The notes beneath the pieces were generated by a model, which worked only from the letters and a program-made list of their open reading frames with translations, ran no database searches and had not been told where the DNA came from. Positions 10,231 to 19,616 of a stretch of 35,516 nt of DNA are shown piece after piece (position 1 is the stretch's first letter; every line of letters begins with the position of its first letter). Both the position numbers and the translations under genes were made by a program. The DNA comes from Specibacter cremeus (GTDB lineage: Bacteria; Actinomycetota; Actinomycetes; Actinomycetales; Micrococcaceae), in assembly GCF_003946885.1 (NCBI RefSeq), contig NZ_RWKQ01000001.1:22542-58057 (forward strand), written 5' to 3'.

Positions 10231-11456
10231 CAGTCGTGGACCGTTCCGTCGATGAGGCGGTTGTACGGCAGGTACGCCTGCTGGTACGGGAAGGCCGCGG
10301 CCGCCTCCTCGTTGAACTCGACGCCGATGCCAGGCGCCTCGCCCGGGTGCAGGTAGCCGTCCTTGAACGTCATGGACTGGTGAAAGACCTCGTTGGTCGC
10401 GTCCGAGTGCTGCATGTACTCCTGGATCCCGTAGTTGTGGATGGCCAGGCCGACGTGCAGCTGGGCGGCGAAGCCCACCGGGGAGATGTCGGTGGGGCCG
10501 TGGAAGCCGGACTTGACCTGGTACTGCGCGGCGAAGTCCATGACCTTCTTCAACGGCGAGATGCCACCGAAGTGGGTCGAGGCCGCCCGGACGTAGTCGA
10601 TCAGCTGTTCCTTGATCAGCGTCTGGAAGTCGTAGACCGTGTTGAAGACCTCGCCGATGGCCAGCGGCGTGGTCGTGTGGGAGCGGACCAGGCGCAGCGC
10701 CTCCTGGTTCTCGGCCGGGGTGCAGTCCTCCAGCCAGAACAGGTCGTACGGTTCCAGCGCCTTGCCGAGCTTCGCGGCCTGGATCGGCGTCATCCGGTGG
10801 TGGCCGTCGTGCAGCAGCGGGATTTCCGGGCCGAACTCGTTGCGCACGGCCTCGAACACGGTGGGCAGGTGGCGCAGGTAGGCACGGGTGTCCCAGTCCT
10901 CCTCCTGCGGGTAGGCGCCACGGCCGGCCGGCTCGTAGTCGTAGCGTTCACCGCTGGCCTGCGCCTGCGCGGCGACACCGTAGACGGCCTTGATGCCGGG
11001 GATGGCCGTCTGGACGCGGATGGACTTGTACCCGAGTTCCAGGTGCTCGCGGATCGAGTCGAACAGCTGCGGCAGATCGGTGCCCGAGGCGTGGCCGTAG
11101 GCGCGCAGCCCGTTGCGGGACGCACCGCCCAACAGCTGGTACACCGGCAGCCCGGCGATCTTGCCCTTGATGTCCCACAGGGCCATGTCGACGGCGGCGA
11201 TCGCGGCCATGGTGACCGGGCCGCGGCGCCAGTACGAGCTGCGGTAGATGAACTGCCAGGTGTCCTCGATGCGGTGCGGGTCGCGGCCGACCAGCAGCTG
11301 GGCCACGTGTTCCTTCAGGTAGGCCGCCGCCGCGAGTTCGCGCCCGTTCAGCGTCGCGTCGCCGATGCCGACCACGCCTTCATCGGTGGTGACCTTCAAC
11401 GTCACGAAATTGCGGGACGGACTGGTGACAAAGACTTCGGCGGAAACGATTTTCAC
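10227..11456 (-). CDS. manD: D-mannonate dehydratase, enolase superfamily
   Basis: Dehydrates D-mannonate to 2-keto-3-deoxy-D-gluconate, the third step of glucuronate breakdown. 409 aa, as usual for ManD. Enolase-superfamily Mg2+ ligands are visible as Asp217 (LLHDGHHR), Glu243 (WLEDCTP) and Glu269 (AIGEVF); other ManD signatures are [18 protein letters not shown] and [10 protein letters not shown] with His319. I chose the GTG at 11456, preceded by GGAAGG at eight bases, because the protein family starts with [10 protein letters not shown]; the open frame upstream to 11888 is Arg-rich shadow inside the transporter gene. It is the middle gene between the transporter and the kinase-hydrolase fusion. 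Some ManD-like enzymes act weakly on gluconate as well, so D-mannonate is likely but not proven. Confidence 0.92.
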   Translation of the reverse strand: MKIVSAEVFVTSPSRNFVTLKVTTDEGVVGIGDATLNGRELAAAAYLKEHVAQLLVGRDPHRIEDTWQFIYRSSYWRRGPVTMAAIAAVDMALWDIKGKIAGLPVYQLLGGASRNGLRAYGHASGTDLPQLFDSIREHLELGYKSIRVQTAIPGIKAVYGVAAQAQASGERYDYEPAGRGAYPQEEDWDTRAYLRHLPTVFEAVRNEFGPEIPLLHDGHHRMTPIQAAKLGKALEPYDLFWLEDCTPAENQEALRLVRSHTTTPLAIGEVFNTVYDFQTLIKEQLIDYVRAASTHFGGISPLKKVMDFAAQYQVKSGFHGPTDISPVGFAAQLHVGLAIHNYGIQEYMQHSDATNEVFHQSMTFKDGYLHPGEAPGIGVEFNEEAAAAFPYQQAYLPYNRLIDGTVHDW

Positions 11457-11491
11457 GAGAAGTGCCTTCCGGTGTTCGGGGTGGGTGGGAA

Positions 11492-12985
11492 TCAGTGGGA
11501 CGGGGTCTCGGACGCCGGGCCGTCGGTGGGGCGCCGCACCGTCCCGGTCGTGTCGGCGGCGTCGGATTCGGCCGCCTTCAAGCGGGCGGTCTGGAGGCGG
11601 ATGACGCGGCGGTCGCTGATTTCGGCCACGATTTGCTTGTGTTTGGCGTCGGTCAGGGGGTAGGCGAGCATGGCGAGCAGGGCCAGGATGGCGAAGACCA
11701 TGGGCAGCAGGCCGGCACCGGCGCGGATGCCCAGCAGTGCGTGGGCGCTTTGCTGGCCGACGCCGGCAGTGTAGCCGCCCCAGGCGAGGGCGAAGGCGGC
11801 CAGCGCGCCGCCGACGGCCTGGCCGGTCTTGCGGGTGAAGGAGAACAACGCGTACGTGATGCCCTCGGTGCGGATGCCGGTCTTCCATTCACCGTATTCG
11901 ACGGTGTCCGCCTCCAGGGCCCAGACCACCATGCTGACCAGCATGACGCCTATCTGGGTGACGATGACGCCTGTGAACGCCAGCCACACCATGTTGGCAG
12001 GCGCGAGGAAGACGATCAGTCCGCCGGCAGCCATCAGGACCGTGGCAGCCAAGTACATCTGCTTCTTTCCGAAGGCCTGAACCAGTCGGGGCATGATGCT
12101 GGCCAGGCCGAAGGTCAGGACGATGTTGATGATGGACATGACGGCGTAGAGCTCCAGGGAGTGCAGCACGTCGCGGAAGTAGTAGATCTGGACGGTGCCG
12201 ACGGCCAGATAGCCGGTCAGGAACAGGAAGGAACTGATGCACAGCAGCAGGAGCGGCTTGTTCCCTTTCAAGGTGGCGAAGCTCTGCCTCATGGAGACCT
12301 TGGCAACCTCGCGGACAACGCGTTCCTTGGTGCTGAAGACCGTGAACATGTACAGGGCCGTGCCGACGACGGCGAAAATGATGGTCATCGTGGTGAACAG
12401 TGGCTGAAGGTGGGCCCCGTCCTTCATCAGCGGCGCGATGAAGATGCCCAGGAAGGAAGCGACGGCCACGCCGCCGATGGTGCGGGCGCTGGCCAATTTG
12501 GCGCGCTCGCCTGCATGCTGTGTCATGGCCCCGGCGAGGGAGCCGTAGGGGATGTTGACGAAGCTGTAGGCCAGGCCAAGCAGGGCGTAGCTGACATAGG
12601 CCCAGAGCAGCATGCCGGACTGGCCGATCTGCGGGATGGAGAAGGCGGCCACGCTGAGCAGCAGCAGCGGCACGGAACCGAACATGATGAACGGGCGGAA
12701 CTTGCCGAGCCTCTTGTGGTAGGTCCGGTCGACGACCCGGCCGGCGAGCACGTCGGAGAAGGCGTCAAAGATGCGCACCACCAGCAACAGCGTGCCGGCG
12801 GCCGCGGCACTGATGCCGGCCACGTCCGTGTAGTACAACAGCAGGAACATCGTGGCGGTGGTGAAGGCCAGGTTGTTGGCGGCATCCCCGGCGCCGTAGC
12901 CGACGATGCTGAGCTTGCGCAGTGGCCCTTGCGCATGCTGCGTGCCACCGGCAGCTGTTCCGGTCTTGTCCAGTGTCATGGTCAT
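11492..12985 (-). CDS. GPH-family glycoside/uronide:cation symporter
   Basis: Inner-membrane symporter of the glycoside-pentoside-hexuronide (GPH, MelB/UidB-type) branch of the major facilitator fold, about 12 hydrophobic helices. The family N-terminus [18 protein letters not shown] and the motifs [18 protein letters not shown] and [12 protein letters not shown] are clear. I chose the ATG at 12985 (MTMTLDK), six bases after AAGGAGCCC; a GTG at 13000 precedes that Shine-Dalgarno. It is the first gene of an operon with manD and the kinase-GH3 fusion, behind an operator and promoter at 13160-13199. The family takes up melibiose, xylosides or glucuronides with Na+ or H+; with uronate genes on both sides a hexuronide or uronate is the best guess. 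Confidence 0.9.
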   Translation of the reverse strand: MTMTLDKTGTAAGGTQHAQGPLRKLSIVGYGAGDAANNLAFTTATMFLLLYYTDVAGISAAAAGTLLLVVRIFDAFSDVLAGRVVDRTYHKRLGKFRPFIMFGSVPLLLLSVAAFSIPQIGQSGMLLWAYVSYALLGLAYSFVNIPYGSLAGAMTQHAGERAKLASARTIGGVAVASFLGIFIAPLMKDGAHLQPLFTTMTIIFAVVGTALYMFTVFSTKERVVREVAKVSMRQSFATLKGNKPLLLLCISSFLFLTGYLAVGTVQIYYFRDVLHSLELYAVMSIINIVLTFGLASIMPRLVQAFGKKQMYLAATVLMAAGGLIVFLAPANMVWLAFTGVIVTQIGVMLVSMVVWALEADTVEYGEWKTGIRTEGITYALFSFTRKTGQAVGGALAAFALAWGGYTAGVGQQSAHALLGIRAGAGLLPMVFAILALLAMLAYPLTDAKHKQIVAEISDRRVIRLQTARLKAAESDAADTTGTVRRPTDGPASETPSH

Positions 12986-13159
12986 CACGGGCTCCTTCAC
13001 CCATCCTCCGCACGGTGGCTGTCGCCATGCGGTGCGACGCGTTCCCGGCTCCGTCTTGCAGTGACTCTTGCAGTGAATCTTGCAGTGGGTACAGTGTCCG
13101 GGTTTCGCGTCAACAACCCCGTCCCGGCATCCTTGCCGGCTTGTGAGCTGTGTTACTAG

Positions 13160-13199
13160 TAGTTAACCAGTTGCAGCAACAATTGGCAACCGATTGCCA
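13160..13199 (-). promoter_or_regulatory. LacI-type operator A and promoter of the symporter operon
   Basis: Palindrome TGGCAACCGATTGCCA at 13184-13199. On the minus strand its distal half reads TTGCCA (13189-13184), a good -35, and TAACTA (13165-13160) sits 18 bp downstream as a -10. A repressor on the palindrome would therefore block RNA polymerase. A weaker relative (TTAACCAGTTGCAG) overlaps the -10 region and could be a second contact. The site is 199 bp from the symporter start. Confidence 0.8.
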
Positions 13200-13247
13200 G
13201 CAGTTTTTTGCGGCTTCCCGTGCTGGTCGTCCCCCGACGCGGAAGCA

Positions 13248-13273
13248 GCCCACCCGTGCGATGACGGGTGGGC
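13248..13273 (-). terminator. Hairpin terminator after uxuB
   Basis: GCCCACCCGT-GCGATG-ACGGGTGGGC is a perfect 10-bp stem with a 6-base loop, 17 bases past the uxuB stop on the minus strand. No U-tract. It separates the uxaC-uxuB operon from operator A and the symporter promoter. Confidence 0.7.
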
Positions 13274-13290
13274 CGGCTCCGAGGGATCGT

Positions 13291-14715
13291 TCAGGCGCCC
13301 AGGGCGCCGTCGGCGGCGGCCCGGGCGATGCCGTCGACCACGGCGCCGTTGGCCGCCAGGTCCGCGTCCAGGATGCCCACCAGGGCGCGCACGTCGTCGT
13401 TGCCCGGCAGCGCAAGGGCGGCGGCCAGGTCAGCGGCCGCCGCGTCGGCGATGGCATCCCCGGCACGGTTGGCCCGGCGCAGGAAGGCGATCCATGAGGC
13501 GATCATGCGCAGGGCGCCCGCGCCGCTGCGCCCTGCGGCGAGTTCCGCCGCCAGGACGGGCACGGCCCGCATGCGCAACTTGCTGGAACCGTCCATCGCG
13601 ATCTGGGCCAGGTGGTGCGCGATCCGGCCATTGCCGAATCGGCTCAGCAACGCGGCCCGGTACGCGGGAATGCCCAGGCCCGTCGCCGGAAGGTTGCGTT
13701 CGGCCTCATCCCAGAATTCCTCGATCATGGCCGCGCAGACGGGATCCGCCAGCGCCTGCGCCACGGTGCCGTGGCCACGCAGCTGCCCCGCATACGCCAT
13801 CAGGGAGTGGGCGCCGTTGAGCAGCCAGAGTTTCCGGTTCTCGAACGCCTCGATGTCGTCGACGAACACGGCCCCGGCGCTTTCCCAGTCGGGTCGCCCG
13901 GCCGGGAAGTCGCCGCTGAGCACCCAGTCACGGAACGGCTCCGTCACCACCGGGGCGGCGTCGCCAAAGTCCGTGGCCGCCGCCACCAGCTGGATTTCGG
14001 CATCCGTGGTGCGCGGCGTGATGCGGTCCACCGAGGTGCCCACGAAGCTGACGTTCGCGTCGATCCAGGCGCCCAGCCCCGCGTCGGCCGCCGCGGCGAG
14101 CGGGACGATGGCCGCGCGGGCGGCGGCGCCGTTGTGGGCCAGATTGTCGCAGGAGACGACGGCGATCGGCCCGCCCCCCGCGCGGCGCCGGGCGTCAAGC
14201 GCCTGCACCAGGCGCCCGGCGGCGGTCACCGCCCAACGCAACCCGCCGTCGTCGTTCCCCAGCGCCGCGGCCAGCAGGTCGATGTCGGCGGCGACGGCCG
14301 GGTTGGCGGTGTCCAGCCGGCCGGCCGCGTCCAGGTTGTAGGCCGCCTCCGTGATGGTCAGGGTGACGACGGCGGTGCCGGGGGACGCGACCAGGCGCGC
14401 GAGCGTGGCGACGTCCGCGCCGTCATGGGCCTCGACGATGCTGGTCACCAGCTCGAAGCTGTCGCCGTCCCCCGCCCGCTCGATGAGCGTATACAGCCCG
14501 TCCTGGGCGGCCAGCGTGAGCGCCGCGTCGGGGCGGCGGCCGGTGAAGGCGGCAATCCCCCACTCGGCGGCGTCGCCGGCGTGCTGCGTGTACCAGGCCT
14601 GGTGGGCGCGGTGGAACGCGCCCAGGCCCAGGTGGACGATGCGCACCGGCGCCGCCGGTCCGGCCTTCGCCGTGGCACGGGTCAACGGTTGGACGGAGGT
14701 GGACTGGGTGCTCAC
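13291..14715 (-). CDS. uxuB: Fructuronate reductase (D-mannonate oxidoreductase), mannitol dehydrogenase family
   Basis: NAD(P)H-dependent enzyme that reduces D-fructuronate to D-mannonate, the second step of glucuronate catabolism. It belongs to the polyol-specific long-chain dehydrogenase family, 474 aa. Visible: nucleotide-binding HLGLGAFHRAHQAWYT (near 28-43), SCDNLAHNG, SVDRITPRT, and the catalytic pattern K-x5-N-x2-H in KLWLLNGAHSLMAYAG; C-terminal signature RFGNGRIAHHLAQIAMDG. The GTG start shares GTGA with the uxaC stop, so the two are translated in tandem. Tagaturonate reductase or mannitol dehydrogenase would be alternatives, but pairing with uxaC and manD favours fructuronate. Confidence 0.88.
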   Translation of the reverse strand: MSTQSTSVQPLTRATAKAGPAAPVRIVHLGLGAFHRAHQAWYTQHAGDAAEWGIAAFTGRRPDAALTLAAQDGLYTLIERAGDGDSFELVTSIVEAHDGADVATLARLVASPGTAVVTLTITEAAYNLDAAGRLDTANPAVAADIDLLAAALGNDDGGLRWAVTAAGRLVQALDARRRAGGGPIAVVSCDNLAHNGAAARAAIVPLAAAADAGLGAWIDANVSFVGTSVDRITPRTTDAEIQLVAAATDFGDAAPVVTEPFRDWVLSGDFPAGRPDWESAGAVFVDDIEAFENRKLWLLNGAHSLMAYAGQLRGHGTVAQALADPVCAAMIEEFWDEAERNLPATGLGIPAYRAALLSRFGNGRIAHHLAQIAMDGSSKLRMRAVPVLAAELAAGRSGAGALRMIASWIAFLRRANRAGDAIADAAAADLAAALALPGNDDVRALVGILDADLAANGAVVDGIARAAADGALGA

Positions 14716-16136
14716 AGCTTGAAGGCCCTTCGGGGTGCGGCGTCGACGATGTCAACGATGATCTCGTGCGCGCGTGCTTCGCTGACGCGGCGTTCGGCGA
14801 CCAGGCGGGCCAGGAAGGCGGCCTCGACGCGGCGCGACGTATTGTGCCGTGCGGGGATGGAACAGAAGGCGCGGGTGTCGTCGATGAAGCCGGAGGACCG
14901 GGAGAAGCCGGCCGTCTCGGTCACCGCGGAACGGAACCGCAGCATGGCGTCCGGGGCGTCCAGGAACCACCACGGGGCGCCGATGAACACGGACGGGTAG
15001 AAGCCGGCCAACGGCGCGATCTCGCGGGAGAACACGGTCTCGTCGATCGTGAACGGGATGAAGTGGAAGCCGGCGGCCGTGCCGAAGTCCTCCAGCATGG
15101 GGCGCAACGCCTCGGTGTAGCTGACGGCGAATGGGATGTCGTGGCCGGTGTCCGCGCCGAAGCCGTTGAAGGTCGCCGTGTGGTGGTTGCGCAGCACGCC
15201 CGGGTGCATGGTCATGACGAGGCCGTCGCTGACGGACATGCGCGCCATCTGGTACATCATGTGCGCCTCGAAGACGTCCGCGTCGGCGGCCGTCGCCTCC
15301 CCGCGCCGGGCCTTTTCGAACAGGGCCGACGCCTCGGCCGGCTCGAGCCGGAGGGTCTGGGCCGTGCGGGATCCGTGGTCGGCGGACACGGCGCCGTGGT
15401 CCACGAAGTACTGGCGGCGGTTTTCCAGGGCACGGAGGTAGCCGGCGTGCCCGGTGAGTCCGTCGCCGGCCAACGAGATCAGCCTCTCGACGCGTTCGGC
15501 CCAGTCCGGCTGGCCGAACTTGATGTACGCGTCGGGCCGGAAGGTGGGCAGCACACGGCCGGGAAAGGAACCATCCGCGGCCAGCGCGGCGTGCGCGGCG
15601 AGGTCATCGAGCGGGTCGTCCGTGGTGGCCAGGACCTCGATGTTGAAGTCCGCGAACAGGCTGCGCGGACGGAAGGCCGGGCTTTGCAGTTTCGCGTCCA
15701 GCTCGTCGAAGAGGGCGTCCGCATGTTCGGCACTCGGTTCGCGGTCCAGCCCGAATACGTGCTGGAAGGAGTCCCGCATCCAGTAGCCGGAGGCGGTGCC
15801 GTCAAAGAGCGGCCAAGACATGCAGAAGTGGCGCCAGGTTTCGCGCGGTTCGACGGCGGTGGTGCCGCCCATGCGCAGCTGGTCCAGCGGGACGCCGCTG
15901 GCGTGGATGAGCCGGGTGACGTAGTGGTCCGGGGTGACCAGCAACGTTGCGGGGTCCGGGAAGGGCGTGTCCTGGGCCAGCATGGCGGCATCGACGTGGC
16001 CATGGGGGGAAATGATGGGCAGCTGCTCGACGTCGGCCAGCAGGGAACGGGCGATGTCCCGCGTTCCGGGATCGGCCGGCAGCAGGCGGTCGGGGTCGGC
16101 GGCCAGGGAAAGGGCGGGCGCGGTCGGATGTGACAT
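14712..16136 (-). CDS. uxaC: Uronate (glucuronate) isomerase
   Basis: Isomerises D-glucuronate to D-fructuronate (and galacturonate to tagaturonate) in the cytosol, the entry step of the pathway. Amidohydrolase-fold UxaC family, 474 aa. The metal-binding HxH is in IISPHGHVDA (His45, His47); other family stretches are DHYVTRLIHASGVPLDQL, RETWRHFCMSWPLF, MTMHPGVLRNHH, FHFIPFTIDETVFSREIAPLAGFYPSV (in parts) and GFIDDTRAFCSIPARH. First gene of a two-gene operon with uxuB (4-bp overlap), behind operator B. With ManD from the next operon it gives the full route from glucuronate to 2-keto-3-deoxygluconate. No KDG kinase or KDPG aldolase is in the window. Confidence 0.94.
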   Translation of the reverse strand: MSHPTAPALSLAADPDRLLPADPGTRDIARSLLADVEQLPIISPHGHVDAAMLAQDTPFPDPATLLVTPDHYVTRLIHASGVPLDQLRMGGTTAVEPRETWRHFCMSWPLFDGTASGYWMRDSFQHVFGLDREPSAEHADALFDELDAKLQSPAFRPRSLFADFNIEVLATTDDPLDDLAAHAALAADGSFPGRVLPTFRPDAYIKFGQPDWAERVERLISLAGDGLTGHAGYLRALENRRQYFVDHGAVSADHGSRTAQTLRLEPAEASALFEKARRGEATAADADVFEAHMMYQMARMSVSDGLVMTMHPGVLRNHHTATFNGFGADTGHDIPFAVSYTEALRPMLEDFGTAAGFHFIPFTIDETVFSREIAPLAGFYPSVFIGAPWWFLDAPDAMLRFRSAVTETAGFSRSSGFIDDTRAFCSIPARHNTSRRVEAAFLARLVAERRVSEARAHEIIVDIVDAAPRRAFKL

Positions 16137-16142
16137 AGATCA

Positions 16143-16181
16143 ATCGTGGAACACCCGATTCAATTTGTCAACCGGTTGCCA
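16143..16181 (-). promoter_or_regulatory. LacI-type operator B and promoter of uxaC-uxuB
   Basis: Palindrome TGTCAACCGGTTGCCA at 16166-16181, matching site A at 14 of 16 positions. On the minus strand one half is a perfect -35, TTGACA (16171-16166), with CACGAT (16148-16143) 17 bp downstream as a poor-to-fair -10. The uxaC ATG is only 7 bases beyond the -10, so the transcript would be leaderless or nearly so; the -10 choice is the weak part of this call. Confidence 0.72.
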
Positions 16182-16292
16182 TGAGTTGCCAAGCGCCTTT
16201 TGCGGCGCGGGCGGGTCCTGCCGATGGGGCCGGATGGCGCCAGCCCCGGGCCGGCCGGGCGATGGGGCCAGGCCGGGCGTGTTCCTGCGGGT

Positions 16293-17109
16293 TCAGCCGC
16301 GGCCGGCCCCCTCCCCCTCGCGCAGCGTGTCACGCCAGGAACGCAATTCCCGGGCGTCCCTGAGCAATTGTCCGGCGTTGTCGCCGGCCACGAATTCCAG
16401 CAGCAGGTCGATGGCCGGGGCACCGGATGCGGCCATGGCGCGCAATCGTTCCAACCAATCGTCGCGATGCGCGGCCAGCGGCAGCCTGGCGGCCTCGGCA
16501 TCCCATGAAAAGACGTGGACGGCGTCGAAGCGGCCGGCCAGCCGCCGGAGTTCGGCCAGGGCCGCCGCGGGGGCGATGCCGGGGCGCGGCTGCCAATAGG
16601 TGCGCACAGGCATGGCTCCTGTGTCCCGTGCGGCCGCGATGTCCTGCAGCAGCGCCAGGGTGGACCCGGCCGTGTCGGTCAACGTGTCCCGGTGGAATTC
16701 CAGATGCAGCACGATCCCCCGGGCGGCGGCCAGGTCTGCCGCCCGGGGCGATCCGTGCGGCGATGGCCCGCCGTTCCGCCACCGGCACATCGGCGGAACC
16801 GGCGCTGCCGGCCCACACCCTGATGCGCGGCGCGCCCAGGGCGGCGGCCGATTCGACGATGGGGGCAAACTCCTTGTCCGACCCCCTCCAATACGAGGCG
16901 TAACCCTCGATACCCAGGCCGGCGGCGGCGCACAACGTGCGGGCTTCCTCGGCCTGGGCGGCGTTGCCGGGCTGCACGTGCACATCGGCGCTCCACGAGA
17001 TCGTCTCCAGGCCCGCCCGGGCGGCGAGGGCCACGACGTCGACCATGGACATGGATCGAAACGTCACCGACATGAGTCCCGTGCTGAACAATGTCACGGC
17101 GGGCCTCAT
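16293..17109 (-). pseudogene. Frameshifted sugar phosphate isomerase/epimerase (TIM barrel)
   Basis: Two overlapping frames together make one xylose isomerase-like TIM-barrel protein. The N-terminal half (from ATG 17109: MRPAVTLFSTGLMSVTFRS to ERRAIAARIA) is intact up to about 16747; the C-terminal half (AADLAAARGIVLHLEFHRDT to the stop at 16293) is read one base out of phase. The break falls in the CCC/GGGG run at 16742-16748, where one extra base explains it. The repaired product would be about 271 aa, normal for the family. Either a recent inactivation or a homopolymer sequencing error. Beyond the break the first frame becomes Arg/Gly-rich and nonsensical. It follows the LacI gene and precedes operator B; function as for its paralogues at 19706 and 29357. 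Confidence 0.8.
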
Positions 17110-17259
17110 GCCCTGCCGACGGCGGCCGCGCAGGCCTCCGCCGCCCGATCTGCAGTGATGACCGTATCGACGGCCAATCGGTGCGACACCATGGATGGCG
17201 CCTTCGACGGTGCCGCAAGGGGCACCCGGCGCCCACCCGACCGCATCATGGCCCGGCGG

Positions 17260-18309
17260 TTACCGGCCCACCGGACCGGTGGAGCCGCGCAGCACCAGTT
17301 CGGTCACCAGCGAGGGGGACTCAAAGGCGGTGCGGGGCTGGTCCAGTTCCTCGAGGATGCGTTGCACGGCCGCAACGCCGGACTCGCGCAGCGGCGACTT
17401 GATGGTTGACAAGGGCGGCGTGGTGAAGTCCGAACCGAAGATGTTGTCAAAGCCGAGAATGCTCAGGTCCGAGGGAATCCGCACGCCGGCGCCCTGGAGC
17501 TCGCGCATGAGCCCGATCGCCATGAGGTCGTTGTAGCAAAAGACCGCGGTGGCGACACTGGCGCGCACCGCGGCCGCCGCCCGCCGCCCGCCGTCGAGCG
17601 TTGGGACGCCGGAAGCCACCACGGTGGCCGACATGCCGGACCAGTCACAGCGGGCCTTGATGCTCTCCCAGCGCCGGGCGGACATCCACGACCGCTCCGG
17701 CCCGGCGACATACGCCAGCGACGTGTGGCCGAGCGAGGCGAGATGACGCACCGCGTCGGTGACCCCGGCGTCGGTGTCGGCAACCAGGGAATCGACGCCC
17801 TCGACGCGCCGGTTGATGACGGCCGCCGGCTTTTGCGCCGCCAACGCCCGGATCTGCTCGTCGGAGAGCCGCGGGCTGGCCAGCACGATGCCGTCCACGG
17901 TCGCCAGCATGCGCTGGGCTGCGGTCAGCTCCCCTTCCGCGGACTCCGCCGACTCGGCGAGCACCAGCGTGTAGTCGCGTTCGGCGGCGGCCGCCTCGGC
18001 GCCGCGAATGACCTCGAAGAACGCCGGGTTGGTGATGTCGGAGACAATCAGGCCGATCGTGTTGGTGCGCCCGGTGGGCAGCGCCCTGGCAAAGACATTC
18101 ACCTGGTAGTGCAACTGCGCGGCGGCATCCTCGACCTTCTTCTGCGTCGTGGCGCTGACCCTGCCGGGTTTGCTGAGCGCCCGCGACACCGTCGACGGGT
18201 TCACGCCCGCCAGCGCGGCAATGTCGTAGATGGTCGGCGCCGTCCGGCCACCGCGCGCCTTGGCGACGGGCCGCGTTGCATCGTCGGCGATGTCCATGCT
18301 GTCGCTCAA
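17260..18309 (-). CDS. LacI-family transcriptional regulator 1
   Basis: Sugar-responsive DNA-binding repressor, 349 aa. The helix-turn-helix is TIYDIAALAGVNPSTVSRAL (about 26-45) with a hinge region ending NVFARALPTGRT, followed by a periplasmic-binding-protein-like effector domain (IGLIVSDITNPAFFEVIRGA, VAGPERSWMSARRW, ILGFDNIFGSDFTTPPLSTI). I chose the TTG at 18309: GGAGG lies exactly five bases before it; an ATG at 18297 has no such site, and the frame upstream to 18402 runs through a hairpin. It sits between the oxidoreductase at 18413 and the frameshifted isomerase. It is one of two candidates to bind the 16-bp palindromes in this window. Confidence 0.9.
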   Translation of the reverse strand: MSDSMDIADDATRPVAKARGGRTAPTIYDIAALAGVNPSTVSRALSKPGRVSATTQKKVEDAAAQLHYQVNVFARALPTGRTNTIGLIVSDITNPAFFEVIRGAEAAAAERDYTLVLAESAESAEGELTAAQRMLATVDGIVLASPRLSDEQIRALAAQKPAAVINRRVEGVDSLVADTDAGVTDAVRHLASLGHTSLAYVAGPERSWMSARRWESIKARCDWSGMSATVVASGVPTLDGGRRAAAAVRASVATAVFCYNDLMAIGLMRELQGAGVRIPSDLSILGFDNIFGSDFTTPPLSTIKSPLRESGVAAVQRILEELDQPRTAFESPSLVTELVLRGSTGPVGR

Positions 18310-18350
18310 ATGATCCTCCGGGACGATTCTCCAGATGCCATCGTAACCGG

Positions 18351-18386
18351 AGGCGGGGCCTGATATTCGCATATCCGGCCCCGCCT
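18351..18386 (-). terminator. Long hairpin terminator between oxidoreductase and LacI 1
   Basis: Arms AGGCGGGGCC (18351-18360) and GGCCCCGCCT (18377-18386) are perfect complements; after a single T/C mismatch an inner stem GATAT/ATATC closes on the loop TCGC. The 15 paired bases make one of the strongest hairpins in the window. It lies 26 bases past the oxidoreductase stop and likely ends the ABC-transporter operon; it could also attenuate LacI 1. Confidence 0.65.
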
Positions 18387-18412
18387 GGCACGGGTATCGC
18401 ACTGGTGTGCCG

Positions 18413-19579
18413 TTAGCCGCGCTGCGGGTACTTGCCCTCGTCGCCGATGCGCTTGTTCAGCAGTTGCAGGAACTCGTCCTCGTTAAAGTCGAGCGGCACC
18501 TCCTCGCCCTTCCAGCTGGAGAGGTGGATGGCGTTGGCGAGGCGGACGCCGTTGATGCCGTCGGAGCCCGGCGCCAGCAGCGGCGTGCCGTCCAGGACGT
18601 TGGCGGCGAAGTTCTCCAGCACGCCGGCATGCTGCGCACCCCAGGGCGAATCGAATTCGATGACCTCGGTGGTGAGGTACTCGTCCATGTCCAGCTGGCC
18701 CATGAACAGCCTGTGGACGTCGTCCATGCCCATGTTCTCGCTGATCTCGCGTTCCTTCTTCTTCAGCCGGGTGACGGTGGCGGTCTTGCTGCCCTCGACC
18801 ACGATCTTGCCCGCATCGCCCAGGATTTCAAACCGGTCGGTGCCGACCATGTCGTGCGTGGCGGTGACGAACGTGCCGGTGGCGCCGTTGCCGTAGTCGA
18901 CGACGGCGGTCACCTCGTCCTCGACGGCGATGTCGCGGCGGAAGCCGTAGGCGACCTTCGAGTAGACGGATTTCGGCACACCGCAGATCCACTGCCACAG
19001 GTCCAGCTGGTGCGGGGCCTGGTTGACCAGCACGCCGCCGCCCTCGCCGCCCCAGGTGGCACGCCACGCGCTCGAATTGTAGTAGCCCTGCGGCCGCCAC
19101 CACGTGGTGATGATCCAGTTTGTGCGCAGGATGGTGCCGATCTCGCCGCCGTCGACGATCTCCTTCAGGCGCTTGTACAGCGGGTTGTTGCGCTGGTTGA
19201 ACATGATGCCGAAGGAGAGCCCGGGCTTGGTCGCCGCGAAGTCGTTGAGTTCCCTGACCTGCTTCGTGTAGACGCCGGCCGGCTTCTCCACCAGCGCGTG
19301 GATGTCGCGTGACAGCGCGGCGATGCCCATTTCCGGGTGCAGGTAGTGCGGGACGCAGGTGACGACGGCGTCGACGTCGCCGCTGTCGAGCATGGCGATG
19401 TAGTCGTCATAGACGTGGACGCCGGGGTAGGTTGCCGACGCCGCCTCGCGCTTGGCGGGATCGGTGTCGGTGATGGCGCCGATTTCCATGTTGGGCACCA
19501 GGCCGTCGGTGATGAATTTGGCGTACATGCCGCCCTGCTGGCCGAGGCCGATGATGCCGAGGCGTAGTTTCTTGCTCAT
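18413..19579 (-). CDS. Gfo/Idh/MocA family oxidoreductase A
   Basis: NAD(P)-dependent sugar dehydrogenase-type protein, 388 aa. The N-terminal Rossmann fold has GLGQQG (11-16); the family active-site EKP is at 98-100 (ALVEKPAGVYTK); the substrate domain has GGVLVNQAPHQLDLWQW with the His/Asp pair typical of the family. No signal peptide. It follows the TIM-barrel gene at 19706 in the same direction, across a 126-bp gap filled with REP-like repeats. Such pairs carry out C3 oxidation of a glycoside followed by elimination in known systems (for example the DgpA/DgpB-C type C-glycoside pathway); inositol metabolism (IolG with IolE or IolI) is an alternative. Substrate unknown. Confidence 0.88.
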   Translation of the reverse strand: MSKKLRLGIIGLGQQGGMYAKFITDGLVPNMEIGAITDTDPAKREAASATYPGVHVYDDYIAMLDSGDVDAVVTCVPHYLHPEMGIAALSRDIHALVEKPAGVYTKQVRELNDFAATKPGLSFGIMFNQRNNPLYKRLKEIVDGGEIGTILRTNWIITTWWRPQGYYNSSAWRATWGGEGGGVLVNQAPHQLDLWQWICGVPKSVYSKVAYGFRRDIAVEDEVTAVVDYGNGATGTFVTATHDMVGTDRFEILGDAGKIVVEGSKTATVTRLKKKEREISENMGMDDVHRLFMGQLDMDEYLTTEVIEFDSPWGAQHAGVLENFAANVLDGTPLLAPGSDGINGVRLANAIHLSSWKGEEVPLDFNEDEFLQLLNKRIGDEGKYPQRG

Positions 19580-19616
19580 GTGTTCTGCTCCGTTTCGCAG
19601 CTGTTGTTCATGGTGT

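Noticed and set aside
8326-10356. 676-aa plus-strand open frame
   Set aside because: Antisense to the kinase-GH3 fusion; composition typical of a shadow frame.
17171-17186. GGCCAATCGGTGCGAC upstream of the frameshifted isomerase as an operator
   Set aside because: Shares only the AATCGGT core (9 of 16 positions) and has no promoter-like spacing.
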